Of a stretch of 64,000 bases of DNA, positions 9,408 to 18,137 are shown piece by piece. The notes under the pieces are model-generated. The model was not told the origin of the DNA and searched no databases. It was given only the letters and a program-made list of their open reading frames with translations. This stretch comes from an uncultured Bacillaceae bacterium. GTDB taxonomy: Bacteria; Bacillota; Bacilli; Bacillales; Cytobacillaceae. How positions within the stretch are numbered: the first letter of the stretch is position 1; each line of letters opens with the position of its first letter. Where the stretch lies: contig CALKIU010000131.1 of NCBI GenBank assembly GCA_937995745.1, positions 7,863-71,862 of the forward strand, read 5' to 3'. Position numbers and translations under genes: made by a program.

Positions 9408-10427
9408 TTGAAAACAAAACTTTTTTCTCCTTTTACCGTCAGAGGAATAACGCTGAAAAACAGGCTTGTCATGTCTCCGATGTGCATGTATTCCAGTTTG
9501 GGAATGGACGGAATGGTGGAAGATTTTCATCTCATCCATTACGGGGCGCGGGCATACGGCCAAATCTCTTTAATCATCGTGGAAGCGACGGCCGTGGACC
9601 CGCAAGGAAGAATCTCCCCGTATGATCTCGGCATTTGGAATGACCGGCATATAGAGGGGCTTTCCCGGCTTGTCGAATGCATCCATCAAGGCGGAGCGAA
9701 AGCCGGCATCCAACTGGCTCATGCGGGGAGAAAAGCGGAAGTCGACGGAGAGATTTTCGCCCCTTCCCCCATTCCTTACAAACAAGGAAGAAAAACGCCG
9801 AAAGAAATGACAAAGGAAGAAATCAAAAATACGGTGGAAGCTTTTAAAAAGGCAGCCATGCGGGCAAAAAAAGCGTCCTTTGATGTCATCGAAATCCATG
9901 CGGCCCACGGATATTTAATCAATGAATTTTTGTCTCCCCTGACAAATGTGCGGACAGACGAATACGGCGGCACGGCGGAAAACCGCTACCGGTTTTTGGG
10001 AGACGTTGTTGATGCCGTCCGTGAAGTATGGGACGGGCCCCTATTCGTGAGAATTTCCGCGGCCGAGTACAATGATAAAGGGTTGACGCCGGACGATTAT
10101 GTTCCTTACGCAAAAAAGATGAAAGAGCAAGGCGTCGACCTCATTGATGTCAGCAGCGGAGGAGTTGTTCCCGCCAAGATCCGGCCGTACCCCGGCTATC
10201 AAGTTCCTTTTTCGGAAAAAATCAGGCAAGAAGCCGGTATGCCGACCGGCGCCGTCGGTTTAATCACTTCCCCCTTTCATGCCGCGGAAATCATCGAAAA
10301 CGGACGGGCCGATCTGGTTTTTCTCGGACGGGAACTGTTGCGGGATCCTTATTTTCCAATCAGGGCCGCCAAAGCTTTGGGAGAAGAACCGGAAGTGCCC
10401 AAACCGTATGAAAGAGGATGGAGATGA
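9408..10427 (+). CDS. namA: NADPH dehydrogenase, old yellow enzyme family (NamA/YqjM)
   Basis: FMN-dependent ene-reductase that reduces alpha,beta-unsaturated carbonyl compounds and is linked to oxidative stress defence in B. subtilis. 339 residues forming a TIM barrel. Family marks: NRLVMSPMCMYSS near residue 20 (with the Cys that tunes FMN in YqjM), QLAHAGRKAE near 100, the HAAHGYL catalytic His pair near 164-167 and LGRELLRDPYF near 305. TTG 9408 was chosen because AGGAGGG is 8 nt upstream and homologues begin here; an ATG at 9366 would add 14 unrelated residues. Confidence 0.93.
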   Translation: MKTKLFSPFTVRGITLKNRLVMSPMCMYSSLGMDGMVEDFHLIHYGARAYGQISLIIVEATAVDPQGRISPYDLGIWNDRHIEGLSRLVECIHQGGAKAGIQLAHAGRKAEVDGEIFAPSPIPYKQGRKTPKEMTKEEIKNTVEAFKKAAMRAKKASFDVIEIHAAHGYLINEFLSPLTNVRTDEYGGTAENRYRFLGDVVDAVREVWDGPLFVRISAAEYNDKGLTPDDYVPYAKKMKEQGVDLIDVSSGGVVPAKIRPYPGYQVPFSEKIRQEAGMPTGAVGLITSPFHAAEIIENGRADLVFLGRELLRDPYFPIRAAKALGEEPEVPKPYERGWR

Positions 10428-10513
10428 AGCAAGCGAAATCTTTGTTTTAGCGGGAAACCGGTCGAACCGGACCGGCAAGCCGTGGTAAAAAAACGTGTCT
10501 CCGGAAAAAACAC

Positions 10514-10551
10514 GGCTGTGCAAACAAAAGGTTTGTCTGCACAGCCTTTTT
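10514..10551. terminator. Bidirectional terminator between namA and rnz
   Basis: Hairpin GGCTGTGCAAACAAA / TTTGTCTGCACAGCC followed by TTTTT, directly before the convergent rnz stop. Confidence 0.85.
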
Positions 10552-10554
10552 CAA

Positions 10555-11487
10555 CTACTTGTTCTTCTCCAACGGTATATTCACTTCCAAGAAATCCTCA
10601 GCCAGCATCGCGCCGGGAAAAATGCTCCGCGCCTCGCGGACGAGCATCTCCCACGAGTCGCGTTCATACCGGGAGCTGATATGGGTCATATACAGCCTTT
10701 TCGCATTCGCTTTTTTTGCAACTTCGGCTGCCTGGACGGTGGTTGAGTGATAATATTCGTGGGCCATGTCCGCTGCTTCGTGGGAAAATGTCGCCTCATG
10801 AATGAGGAGATCGGCCTCTTTTGCCAGATAAAGGGCGTTTTCGCATATACGCGTATCGCCGAGAATGGTTACGACTCTCCCTTTTTGGGGAGGTCCGATA
10901 AACTGGCGGCCGTCAATGACCCTGCCGTCTTCAAGGGTGACCGTTTCCCCGTTTTTTATCCGTTTGTAAACCGGACCGGGGGGAATTCCCGCTTCTTTTA
11001 ACTTATCTACAAGAAGGGAGCCCGGAAGATCTTTTTCGACAATCCGGTATCCGTAGGAAGGCACACCGTGTTCCAGCAATTTTGCCGTAACCGTAAACCG
11101 TTCATTTTCCAGGACGGTTCCTTCTTCCACATCAACAAACTCCAACGGGTATTTTAACACCGTTTTGCTGATGGACAAACTTGTTTTAACAAACTCTTTA
11201 ATCCCTTTAGGTCCGTAAATGGTCACTTTTGATTCGCCGCCTTGAAAAGAGCGGCTCGCCAAAAATCCGGGCAATCCGTAAATATGATCCCCGTGCAGAT
11301 GGGTGATGAAAATCCTGTCCACTTTTCGCGGTTTAAGGGTTGTATGTAAAATTTGGTGCTGGGTTCCTTCTCCACAATCAAAGAGCCAAACAGTCCCTAT
11401 TTCGGAAAGCAACTTAAGGGCGATGGAGGTCACATTGCGATGTTTGGCTGGCACCCCGGCACCTGTTCCCAAAAATAATACTTCCAT
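10555..11487 (-). CDS. rnz: Ribonuclease Z
   Basis: Metallo-beta-lactamase-fold endonuclease that removes the 3' trailer of tRNA precursors lacking an encoded CCA. 310 residues, normal for the bacterial short form. The zinc motif HLHGDH is at residues 63-68, with the downstream ligands in ILGDTR (~212) and HEATF/HMTHIS (~232-270). GTGAGVPAKHRN marks the N-terminus. AGGAG precedes the ATG. In the yqj cluster it sits between namA and zwf, as in B. subtilis (yqjK). Confidence 0.95.
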   Translation of the reverse strand: MEVLFLGTGAGVPAKHRNVTSIALKLLSEIGTVWLFDCGEGTQHQILHTTLKPRKVDRIFITHLHGDHIYGLPGFLASRSFQGGESKVTIYGPKGIKEFVKTSLSISKTVLKYPLEFVDVEEGTVLENERFTVTAKLLEHGVPSYGYRIVEKDLPGSLLVDKLKEAGIPPGPVYKRIKNGETVTLEDGRVIDGRQFIGPPQKGRVVTILGDTRICENALYLAKEADLLIHEATFSHEAADMAHEYYHSTTVQAAEVAKKANAKRLYMTHISSRYERDSWEMLVREARSIFPGAMLAEDFLEVNIPLEKNK

Positions 11488-11764
11488 TCAATAACTCCTT
11501 TCCGAATGGCGAAATTTGCGTTTCCGTCCGTATTCTTAAATTCTGTGTTTTCCGTCCCGGAATTTGCTGTTTTTACTATACCACAACTTTTTCGCCTTGC
11601 GAAAATTACTTGTCCATTTATTCTCGCTGACGGATAGAGAGCGCCAAAAAAAGAAACAGTAAAAATAAGCACAGCTTCATACGGGCTCACTTTCTTCGAT
11701 TCCTTTGCATTCAGCCGATATTAATGATACATAAGCGAAAAAAACAGGAAATGAGGTACAAACG

Positions 11765-13261
11765 ATGACTGAAAACAAGAAACCGTCTGCGTTGGTCATT
11801 ATATTTGGAGCAACCGGAGATTTAGCCAACCGCAAACTTTTTCCTTCTCTTTTCCAACTTTACAAAAAAGAACGGCTTTCCGAACACTTTGCCGTCGTCG
11901 GCGTTGCGCGAAGATCGATCACAACGGAACAGTTCCGGGAAACAGTTTGCCGCTCCGTCAAAAACGGCTCCGGCGACAAAGAACTCTTGGAACGGTTCTC
12001 CTCCCATTTTTATTACCTATCCCATGATGTGGGCAAAGGGGGATCATTCGGTGAATTAAAGAAGCTTGCCGATGAGTTGGACGGGAAATATCAGCTCGGC
12101 GGGAACCGGATCTTTTATTTGGCCATGGCTCCGGAATTTTTCGGGCCGATTGCTCTCCGCTTAAAAGAAGACGGCCTGACGGAAGTGAAAGGTTACAAGC
12201 GTTTAGTCATTGAAAAACCGTTCGGCCATGATCTGCAATCGGCGCAAACATTGAATTCGCAAATCCGCCGCGCCTTTTCAGAAAATGAGATTTTCCGGAT
12301 TGATCACTATTTGGGAAAAGAAATGGTACAAAACATTGAAGTAATCCGTTTTGCAAACGCCATTTTCGAACCGTTATGGAACAACCGCTTTATTTCCAAC
12401 ATCCAAATTACGACGAGTGAAACGCTCGGCGTGGAGGAACGGGGCCGTTATTATGAAAAAAGCGGAGCCCTGAGAGACATGGTACAAAACCATATTCTGC
12501 AAATGGTTGCCCTCTTGGCGATGGAACCGCCTATCCGCTTGAATACGGAAGAAATCCGGGCGGAAAAAGTCAAGGTGTTCAGGGCGATGCGGCCGATTTC
12601 GGAACGGAAAGTAAATGAGTTTTTCGTCAGGGGACAATATGACGCCGGATTCATTAACGGGGAATATGTTCCCGCTTACCGGGCCGAACCGATGGTGGAC
12701 AAAAATTCGCGCACGGAAACGTTTGTTGCCGGAAAACTGCTCATTGACAATTTCCGCTGGGCGGGTGTTCCATTCTATATCCGTACCGGAAAAAGGATGA
12801 AAACGAAAACCGTCAAAATCGTGATTCAATTTAAAGACGTGCCGATGAATTTATATTATCAACATGAGAAGATATTAAACCCAAATTTGCTTGTGATTCA
12901 TATTCAACCTAAAGAAGGCCTCACCCTCCATCTCAATGCCAAAAAAAGCGGACAAAGCTTTGACACGATGCCGATTACATTGAATTATTCCAGCCAGACA
13001 ACGGAAGGAATCAATACTCCCGAAGCCTATGAAAAACTGCTTTATGACGTCTTCATCGGCGACGCAACCAATTTCACCCATTGGGATGAAGTCGCCCTTT
13101 CTTGGAGCCTCATGGACCCGATTTCAAGTGTCTGGGAAAAAACAGAGCCGGATTTCCCCAATTATTTTTCGGGAACGATGGGGCCGCGGGCAGCCGATGA
13201 GCTCCTTGCCAAAGACGGATTTTTCTGGTGGCCCGTCACCGACTTGGACGTGGATAAATGA
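11765..13261 (+). CDS. zwf: Glucose-6-phosphate 1-dehydrogenase
   Basis: First enzyme of the oxidative pentose-phosphate pathway; makes NADPH. 498 residues. GATGDLANRKLFPSL is the N-terminal coenzyme-binding motif and RIDHYLGKE (near residue 180) the active-site signature; the C-terminal domain has PFYIRTGKRM. GAGGT precedes the ATG. Monocistronic, ended by a terminator. It faces gndA, the next but one enzyme of the pathway, across a 317-base gap. Confidence 0.97.
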   Translation: MTENKKPSALVIIFGATGDLANRKLFPSLFQLYKKERLSEHFAVVGVARRSITTEQFRETVCRSVKNGSGDKELLERFSSHFYYLSHDVGKGGSFGELKKLADELDGKYQLGGNRIFYLAMAPEFFGPIALRLKEDGLTEVKGYKRLVIEKPFGHDLQSAQTLNSQIRRAFSENEIFRIDHYLGKEMVQNIEVIRFANAIFEPLWNNRFISNIQITTSETLGVEERGRYYEKSGALRDMVQNHILQMVALLAMEPPIRLNTEEIRAEKVKVFRAMRPISERKVNEFFVRGQYDAGFINGEYVPAYRAEPMVDKNSRTETFVAGKLLIDNFRWAGVPFYIRTGKRMKTKTVKIVIQFKDVPMNLYYQHEKILNPNLLVIHIQPKEGLTLHLNAKKSGQSFDTMPITLNYSSQTTEGINTPEAYEKLLYDVFIGDATNFTHWDEVALSWSLMDPISSVWEKTEPDFPNYFSGTMGPRAADELLAKDGFFWWPVTDLDVDK

Positions 13262-13262
13262 G

Positions 13263-13300
13263 AAAAGGGGTTGTCTGATTGTTTGGACAGCCCCTTTTTA
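13263..13300 (+). terminator. Terminator after zwf
   Basis: Arms AAAGGGGTTGTC and GACAGCCCCTTTTT starting directly after the stop codon. Confidence 0.85.
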
Positions 13301-13516
13301 TTTGCGGCGGCTGTTTTTCGGGAACTTTTAATTTTTTGACGTGTTACCAATAGTGTTGCATTCATTTCCGCAAACCCCAATTCGCATAAAGTAACGAAAA
13401 ATAGTACTCGGGATGAGGTTTTAAAGTTTGTCTCATGTGATGAAATACGGAAAAGAATCTCCGTTTTCCACCGACAGATGACGGGCCGTGAGAGCAAGGA
13501 ACAAATTTTCCGGCAA

Positions 13517-13561
13517 AAAAAGCTGTCCGAAATCGAAAAAGATTTTCGGACAGCTCTTTTC
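13517..13561. terminator. Terminator after gndA (symmetrical)
   Basis: Arms AGCTGTCCGAAATC (13521-13534) and GATTTTCGGACAGCT (13541-13555) with A7 on the left and TCTTTT on the right. The minus-strand reading gives seven T after the stem, so it serves gndA. Confidence 0.85.
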
Positions 13562-13578
13562 TCTCAAAACCAACTCTT

Positions 13579-14985
13579 TCAGCGTTGCCAGTCGGTATGG
13601 AAAATTCCTTCTTTATCTATCCTTTCATACGTGTGCGCACCGAAATAATCCCTCTGCGCCTGAAGAAGATTGGCCGGCAAGCGTTCGGACCGGTAGCTGT
13701 CATAGTAGGCAAGAGCAGCGGAAAAACACGGGACGGGGATGCCGTACTGCACGGCGGTGACGATGACTTCCCTTAATGCTTCATGATAATTTTCTGCGAT
13801 GTTTTTGAAATACGGATCTAGGAGCAAGTTCGGTAAATCGGGATTTCGATCGTAAGCCTCCATAATTTTTTGCAAAAAACGGGCCCGGATGATGCAGCCG
13901 CCGCGAAAAATTTTCGCAATCTCGCCGTATTTCAAATCCCAGCCGTATTCTGCTGAGGCCGCGCGCAGTTGGGAAAATCCTTGGGCGTAAGAACAAATTT
14001 TGCTCAAATAAAGTGCTTTTCTGACAGTTTCAATGAAATTGTCTTTGTCCCCGGCAAATGTTTTTGCCGGCCCTGTTAACAGTTTGCTTGCCTCCACACG
14101 CTCTTCTTTCATGGCGGACAAAAATCTGGCAAATACCGCTTCAGTGATAATCGGGAGCGGCACCCCCAAATCAAGGGCGCTTTGGCTCGTCCATTTGCCC
14201 GTCCCCTTTTGCCCGGCCTTGTCCAAAATGACATCCACGAGGGGACGGCCTGTCTCTTCATCTATTTTTGTAAAAATATCAGCCGTAATCTCAATCAAAT
14301 AACTGTCCAATTCTCCCCGGTTCCAGTCGGAAAAGACGCGGTGCAATTCTTCCGCATCCAAACCAATGACTTTTGTTAAAAGGAAGTACGCTTCGCAAAT
14401 TAATTGCATGTCCCCGTATTCGATTCCGTTATGAACCATTTTTACATAATGGCCGGAACCGTCGGGACCGATATAGGTGGTGCAAGGTTCACCGTCCACT
14501 TTGGCGGCTATATCTTTAAATATGGGAGCAACAAGTTCATAAGCCTCTTTCTCTCCCCCCGGCATGATCGAAGGTCCTTTTAACGCTCCTTCTTCCCCGC
14601 CGGAAATACCGGTGCCGATAAAATGGATTCCTGCTTTGCGAAGTTCCCTGTCCCGCCGGATCGTATCGGCAAAATAGCTGTTGCCTCCGTCAATGATAAT
14701 ATCTCCTTCCTCCAAATGAGGAACAAGCTGTTCTATCATTGCATCGGTCGGCGCGCCGGCTTTCACCATCAGCATAATTTTCCGCGGTTTTTCAAGCAAC
14801 GCAACAAATTCTTCAATAGAATAAGCGGGGACCAATTTCCGTCCTTCTGCTTCCTTTAGCAGTTCATCCGTTTTTGCCCGCGTCCGGTTGTACACCGCAA
14901 CCGAGTATCCTTTGCTCTCAATGTTCAAGGCCAAATTTTTGCCCATGACGGCAAGCCCGATTACGCCAAATTGTTGTTTTCCCAT
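13579..14985 (-). CDS. gndA: 6-phosphogluconate dehydrogenase, decarboxylating (GndA/YqjI type)
   Basis: Converts 6-phosphogluconate to ribulose 5-phosphate with reduction of NADP. 468 residues, the normal length. The Rossmann motif GLAVMGKNLALNI is at the N-terminus, GISGGEEGALKGPSIMPGG near residue 125 binds substrate, and DKAGQKGTGKWT near 255 belongs to the catalytic domain. I used ATG 14985 (MGKQQFGVIG), with AAGAAGGG 7 nt upstream, instead of ATG 15003. The zwf/gndA neighbourhood supports this assignment over the gluconate-operon paralogue. Confidence 0.95.
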   Translation of the reverse strand: MGKQQFGVIGLAVMGKNLALNIESKGYSVAVYNRTRAKTDELLKEAEGRKLVPAYSIEEFVALLEKPRKIMLMVKAGAPTDAMIEQLVPHLEEGDIIIDGGNSYFADTIRRDRELRKAGIHFIGTGISGGEEGALKGPSIMPGGEKEAYELVAPIFKDIAAKVDGEPCTTYIGPDGSGHYVKMVHNGIEYGDMQLICEAYFLLTKVIGLDAEELHRVFSDWNRGELDSYLIEITADIFTKIDEETGRPLVDVILDKAGQKGTGKWTSQSALDLGVPLPIITEAVFARFLSAMKEERVEASKLLTGPAKTFAGDKDNFIETVRKALYLSKICSYAQGFSQLRAASAEYGWDLKYGEIAKIFRGGCIIRARFLQKIMEAYDRNPDLPNLLLDPYFKNIAENYHEALREVIVTAVQYGIPVPCFSAALAYYDSYRSERLPANLLQAQRDYFGAHTYERIDKEGIFHTDWQR

Positions 14986-15062
14986 TTTTCTTCCCTTCTT
15001 CATTTCCGTTTTTATTCACGTCTCCGTATTAGTTTTGGAAGAACCCCCCATAAATAATACAT

Positions 15063-16343
15063 TTATTCATCTTTTTCCGATGGGGAGGTAAAATCGGCCA
15101 AAAAATCCTTATTAAAACTGGTGTCCGTCCATCCCGTTTTTTCTTTCCTGACTTTCGCATGCCTGCTTGCTTGTTCAATGACTTCCGTCCCGTATTTATC
15201 TTTTAATTGTTCGACAGCTTTTAGGAGTGGTTCTTTCTCCGCTTCTTTTTCGTATGTGAATAAATCAAGCTGCTTAAAAGCGTATTCTTCGGAAATCAAA
15301 TCATTGCCCGTAATTCCGAGCAGGCGCACTTTTTCGCCGGACCAGTTTTTCAAAAAAATATCTTTCGCTTGCAAAAATATTTCTCTATGGCCACTGACTG
15401 GATTTATTAATTTCCTGCTTCTCGTTATGGTCGTTCTGTCTTTGTAGCGAATCGTCACGCTGATGGTCTGGGCTTTTACCTCTTTCCGTTTTAACCGGAT
15501 GGAAACCGTTTCCGACAAAGACTCCAGGACGGCCAATAATTCCTGCAAATTGGCCAAATCCTTAGGCAGCGTGGTAGAATTGCCGATGCTTTTATAATCC
15601 GTCACGGCATCAGGGTCCACTTTGCGGTGATCGATCCCGTTCGCCCACTCTTTTAACCGGATTCCGTTAATGCCGAGAAGACCTTTCAGTTGAATCTCAT
15701 TCGCCGACGCCAAATCGCCGATGGTATGAATGTTGATTTTCCGCAATTTTTGGGCGGTTTTTTCTCCGACTCCGTACATTTTCTCAATCTCAAGGGGCCA
15801 CAAAACCGTAGGAATATCCCGTTTGCGGAGAACGGTAATGCCCATCGGTTTTTTCATATCAGATGCCATTTTGGCGAGAAATTTATTGGGCGCTATTCCG
15901 ATACTGCACGGCAAATCAAGTTGCCGGTCAATGCGTTTTTGAATTCTTTGCGCAATCTCGAGAGGTGAGCCGAGTTCGTAACTGTCCGTAATATCCACAT
16001 ACCCTTCATCGATGGACACCGGTTCAACGAGATCGGAAAACTGCCGCAAAATTTCAAACATCCCCAAAGAAGCAGCCCGGTAACGGTCAAAATTCGGCTT
16101 TTTGATGATCAATGACGGGCAAAGTTTTTTTGCTTCATGCACCGTCATCGTTGTTTTCACGCCATACTTCCGCGCTTCATAGCTGCAGGTGACAATGATG
16201 CCGCGGCGCTCTTCCGGATTGCCGGCAATCGCCAATGGCTTGCCTTTTAAGGACGGATCATACGCCATTTCCACTGATGCATAAAAACTGTTCATATCCA
16301 CATGCAGGATGACCCTGCCGTTTTTCGGATACATATGTTTCAC
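15063..16343 (-). CDS. dinB: DNA polymerase IV (Y family, DinB/PolYB)
   Basis: Error-prone translesion polymerase. 426 residues. Palm-domain catalytic motifs DMNSFYASVE (residues 16-25) and SIDEGYVDIT (110-119) are intact; the fingers, thumb helix-hairpin-helix (MYGVGEKTAQKLRKI, ~195) and little-finger domain follow. The start is GTG 16343; ATG 16334 is a possible alternative. No LexA box (GAAC-N4-GTTC) was found upstream, so SOS control is not evident. It corresponds in position to yqjH (polYB). Confidence 0.92.
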   Translation of the reverse strand: MKHMYPKNGRVILHVDMNSFYASVEMAYDPSLKGKPLAIAGNPEERRGIIVTCSYEARKYGVKTTMTVHEAKKLCPSLIIKKPNFDRYRAASLGMFEILRQFSDLVEPVSIDEGYVDITDSYELGSPLEIAQRIQKRIDRQLDLPCSIGIAPNKFLAKMASDMKKPMGITVLRKRDIPTVLWPLEIEKMYGVGEKTAQKLRKINIHTIGDLASANEIQLKGLLGINGIRLKEWANGIDHRKVDPDAVTDYKSIGNSTTLPKDLANLQELLAVLESLSETVSIRLKRKEVKAQTISVTIRYKDRTTITRSRKLINPVSGHREIFLQAKDIFLKNWSGEKVRLLGITGNDLISEEYAFKQLDLFTYEKEAEKEPLLKAVEQLKDKYGTEVIEQASRHAKVRKEKTGWTDTSFNKDFLADFTSPSEKDE

Positions 16344-16565
16344 AGTGGCATCACATCCCGAAAGAAATAAAGTTCTTTAAAATAAGTCTAACATTAATAG
16401 AAATTTTTCGCGTGAAAACAACATTTTCCGTAAAGGACTTTCTGTTGTTTTCCGGCAACATAAAAAGACACCTGTTTTTCATGTATAGATTCAGGGGTGC
16501 TTGTTTGGGGAGAGCCCGAAAAAAAGCCCGTACTTGACAGTTTCTGCTTTGATTTGCAAAGAAAC

Positions 16566-16594
16566 AAGGCGGGAGCAGAAAAATCCCCGCCTCA
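16566..16594 (-). terminator. Terminator after yqjE
   Basis: Arms GGCGGG and CCCGCC with a 12-nt loop, followed on the minus strand by TTGTTTCTTT. Confidence 0.65.
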
Positions 16595-16606
16595 TTCAAA
16601 AGTTTC

Positions 16607-17728
16607 TCAGCCGTTTGTTACCTCATCGATGATGGCAAGCACCATTTCAGCGAGCTTATTCAATTCCTCTATGGGCATTTTTTCGTCAGTCGTATGAATG
16701 TCTTCATAACCGACAGCCAGGTTGACCGTCGGAATCCCGAAACCGGCGATAATGTTGGCGTCACTTCCTCCGCCGCTTCTTAACAGTCTTGGGGTGCGGC
16801 CGATTTTTTCGGCCGCTTTTTTGGCGACCTCGACGACATGGTCTCCGGCCCCGAATTTAAAACTTGGATATAAAACTTCAACATCGACCTCCACTCTCGC
16901 GCCCATTTCCGCAGCCGTCGATTCAAAAGCTTCCTTCATTTTGCGGACTTGTTTTTCCATCTTTTCCGGAACGAGCGACCGCGCTTCGGCCAATATTTCC
17001 ACCCGGTCGCAAACTACATTGGTCGGCCCTTGTCCTTCAAACCGACCGATGTTAGCCGTTGTTTCTTCATCAATCCGTCCCAAGGGCATTTTGGCAATCG
17101 CTTTTGCAGCGCAAGTAATGGCGGATACTCCTTTTTCCGGCGCCACCCCTGCATGGGCCTTTTTTCCGTGGACTACAACTGAAATTTTCGCCTGTGTGGG
17201 AGCGGCCACTACAATATCGCCCACTTTGCCGTCGCTGTCCAATGCAAAACCGTATTTCGCCTTAATTAAGGAACGATCCAGCGCCTTGGCGCCAACCAAC
17301 CCTGATTCTTCACCGACTGTGATGATAAACTGAATTTCCCCGTGGGGAATGTTTTGTTCTTTCAAAACCCGGATCACTTCGAGCATGACGGCCAGTCCGG
17401 CTTTGTCATCCGCTCCGAGAACAGTGGTTCCGTCCGTGACCACGTACCCGTCTTTAATGGACGGTTTTACTCCTTTGCCGGGGACAACTGTATCCATGTG
17501 CGATGTAAAATATATTGGATCGACCCCTTCTTTCGTCCCCGGAAGGGTGCAGATCAAATTTCCCGCGCCGTGACCGGTCTTTTCCCTGGCATCGTCTTCA
17601 ATTACTTCCAGCCCGAGTCCGGAAAATTTTTGCTTTAAGACTTCGGCTATTTTTCCCTCATCTTTTGTTTCCGAGTCTATCTGCACAAGCTCCAGAAATT
17701 CATTTAACAAGCGTTCTTGATCTATCAT
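16607..17728 (-). CDS. yqjE: M20 family metallopeptidase, YqjE/PepT-like
   Basis: Predicted dinuclear zinc aminopeptidase or aminoacylase related to PepT; the natural substrate is not known. 373 residues. Metal-binding motifs: HMDTV near residue 78, GADDKAGLAVMLE near 107-119 and the catalytic GEESGLVG near 141; a dimerisation domain follows and the final histidine motif is DIHTTDE near 350. ATG 17728 (MIDQERLLNEF) was selected because AGGAG lies 9 nt upstream; the open frame extends 11 codons further. Confidence 0.9.
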   Translation of the reverse strand: MIDQERLLNEFLELVQIDSETKDEGKIAEVLKQKFSGLGLEVIEDDAREKTGHGAGNLICTLPGTKEGVDPIYFTSHMDTVVPGKGVKPSIKDGYVVTDGTTVLGADDKAGLAVMLEVIRVLKEQNIPHGEIQFIITVGEESGLVGAKALDRSLIKAKYGFALDSDGKVGDIVVAAPTQAKISVVVHGKKAHAGVAPEKGVSAITCAAKAIAKMPLGRIDEETTANIGRFEGQGPTNVVCDRVEILAEARSLVPEKMEKQVRKMKEAFESTAAEMGARVEVDVEVLYPSFKFGAGDHVVEVAKKAAEKIGRTPRLLRSGGGSDANIIAGFGIPTVNLAVGYEDIHTTDEKMPIEELNKLAEMVLAIIDEVTNG

Positions 17729-17965
17729 GCGCTCCGCTCCTTTTCCATTCATCTGCTTCATTCACTAGTATATCTTTACGAAAGAAGCTTCCGCAAATTT
17801 CTGGACGGTGCGGAAACATGACCGGGAAAACCGCCCCGCCCGATAGCTTTTCCCGGACATTTCCAAGTCAACCGGGCTATCCGCCCCGCCGCGCATGAAC
17901 ATGGCGGTTATACGTATATGAATCCTTTTTATAAACCAATAGCGGAAGGGACGGATGCCAGTATA

Positions 17966-18020
17966 AACAAAAAGGCTGCCGGGCAGCCCGGTACTCCCCG
18001 GGATGCCTGGCAGCCGTTCG
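17966..18020 (-). terminator. Second terminator after yqjD
   Basis: Strong GC-rich stem with outer arms GGCTGCC / GGCAGCC and an inner CCCGG / CCGGG pairing, followed on the minus strand by TTTTTGTTT. Confidence 0.8.
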
Positions 18021-18076
18021 CATATTATATCAAACAAACTTTCCGTTTGCAATTTGTTATATAACAGCACCGGCAA

Positions 18077-18108
18077 TAATAAAAGGCAAACTTTTCTTTT
18101 GCCGGAGT
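18077..18108 (-). terminator. First terminator after yqjD
   Basis: Arms GGCAAA / TTTGCC followed on the minus strand by TTTTATTATT, about 35 nt after the yqjD stop. Confidence 0.65.
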
Positions 18109-18137
18109 CCGTTTTTTATATTCCCAACGATATGTCA

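Larger units (their letters stand above)
13262..13578. other. Gap between convergent zwf and gndA
   Basis: Contains the zwf terminator on the left and the gndA terminator on the right. Nothing recognisable in between. Confidence 0.6.
17729..18137. other. Intergenic region between yqjE and yqjD
   Basis: No ORF. It contains two tandem minus-strand terminators after yqjD (18077-18108 and 17966-18020); the remainder to 17729 would hold the yqjE promoter, which I could not define. Confidence 0.6.
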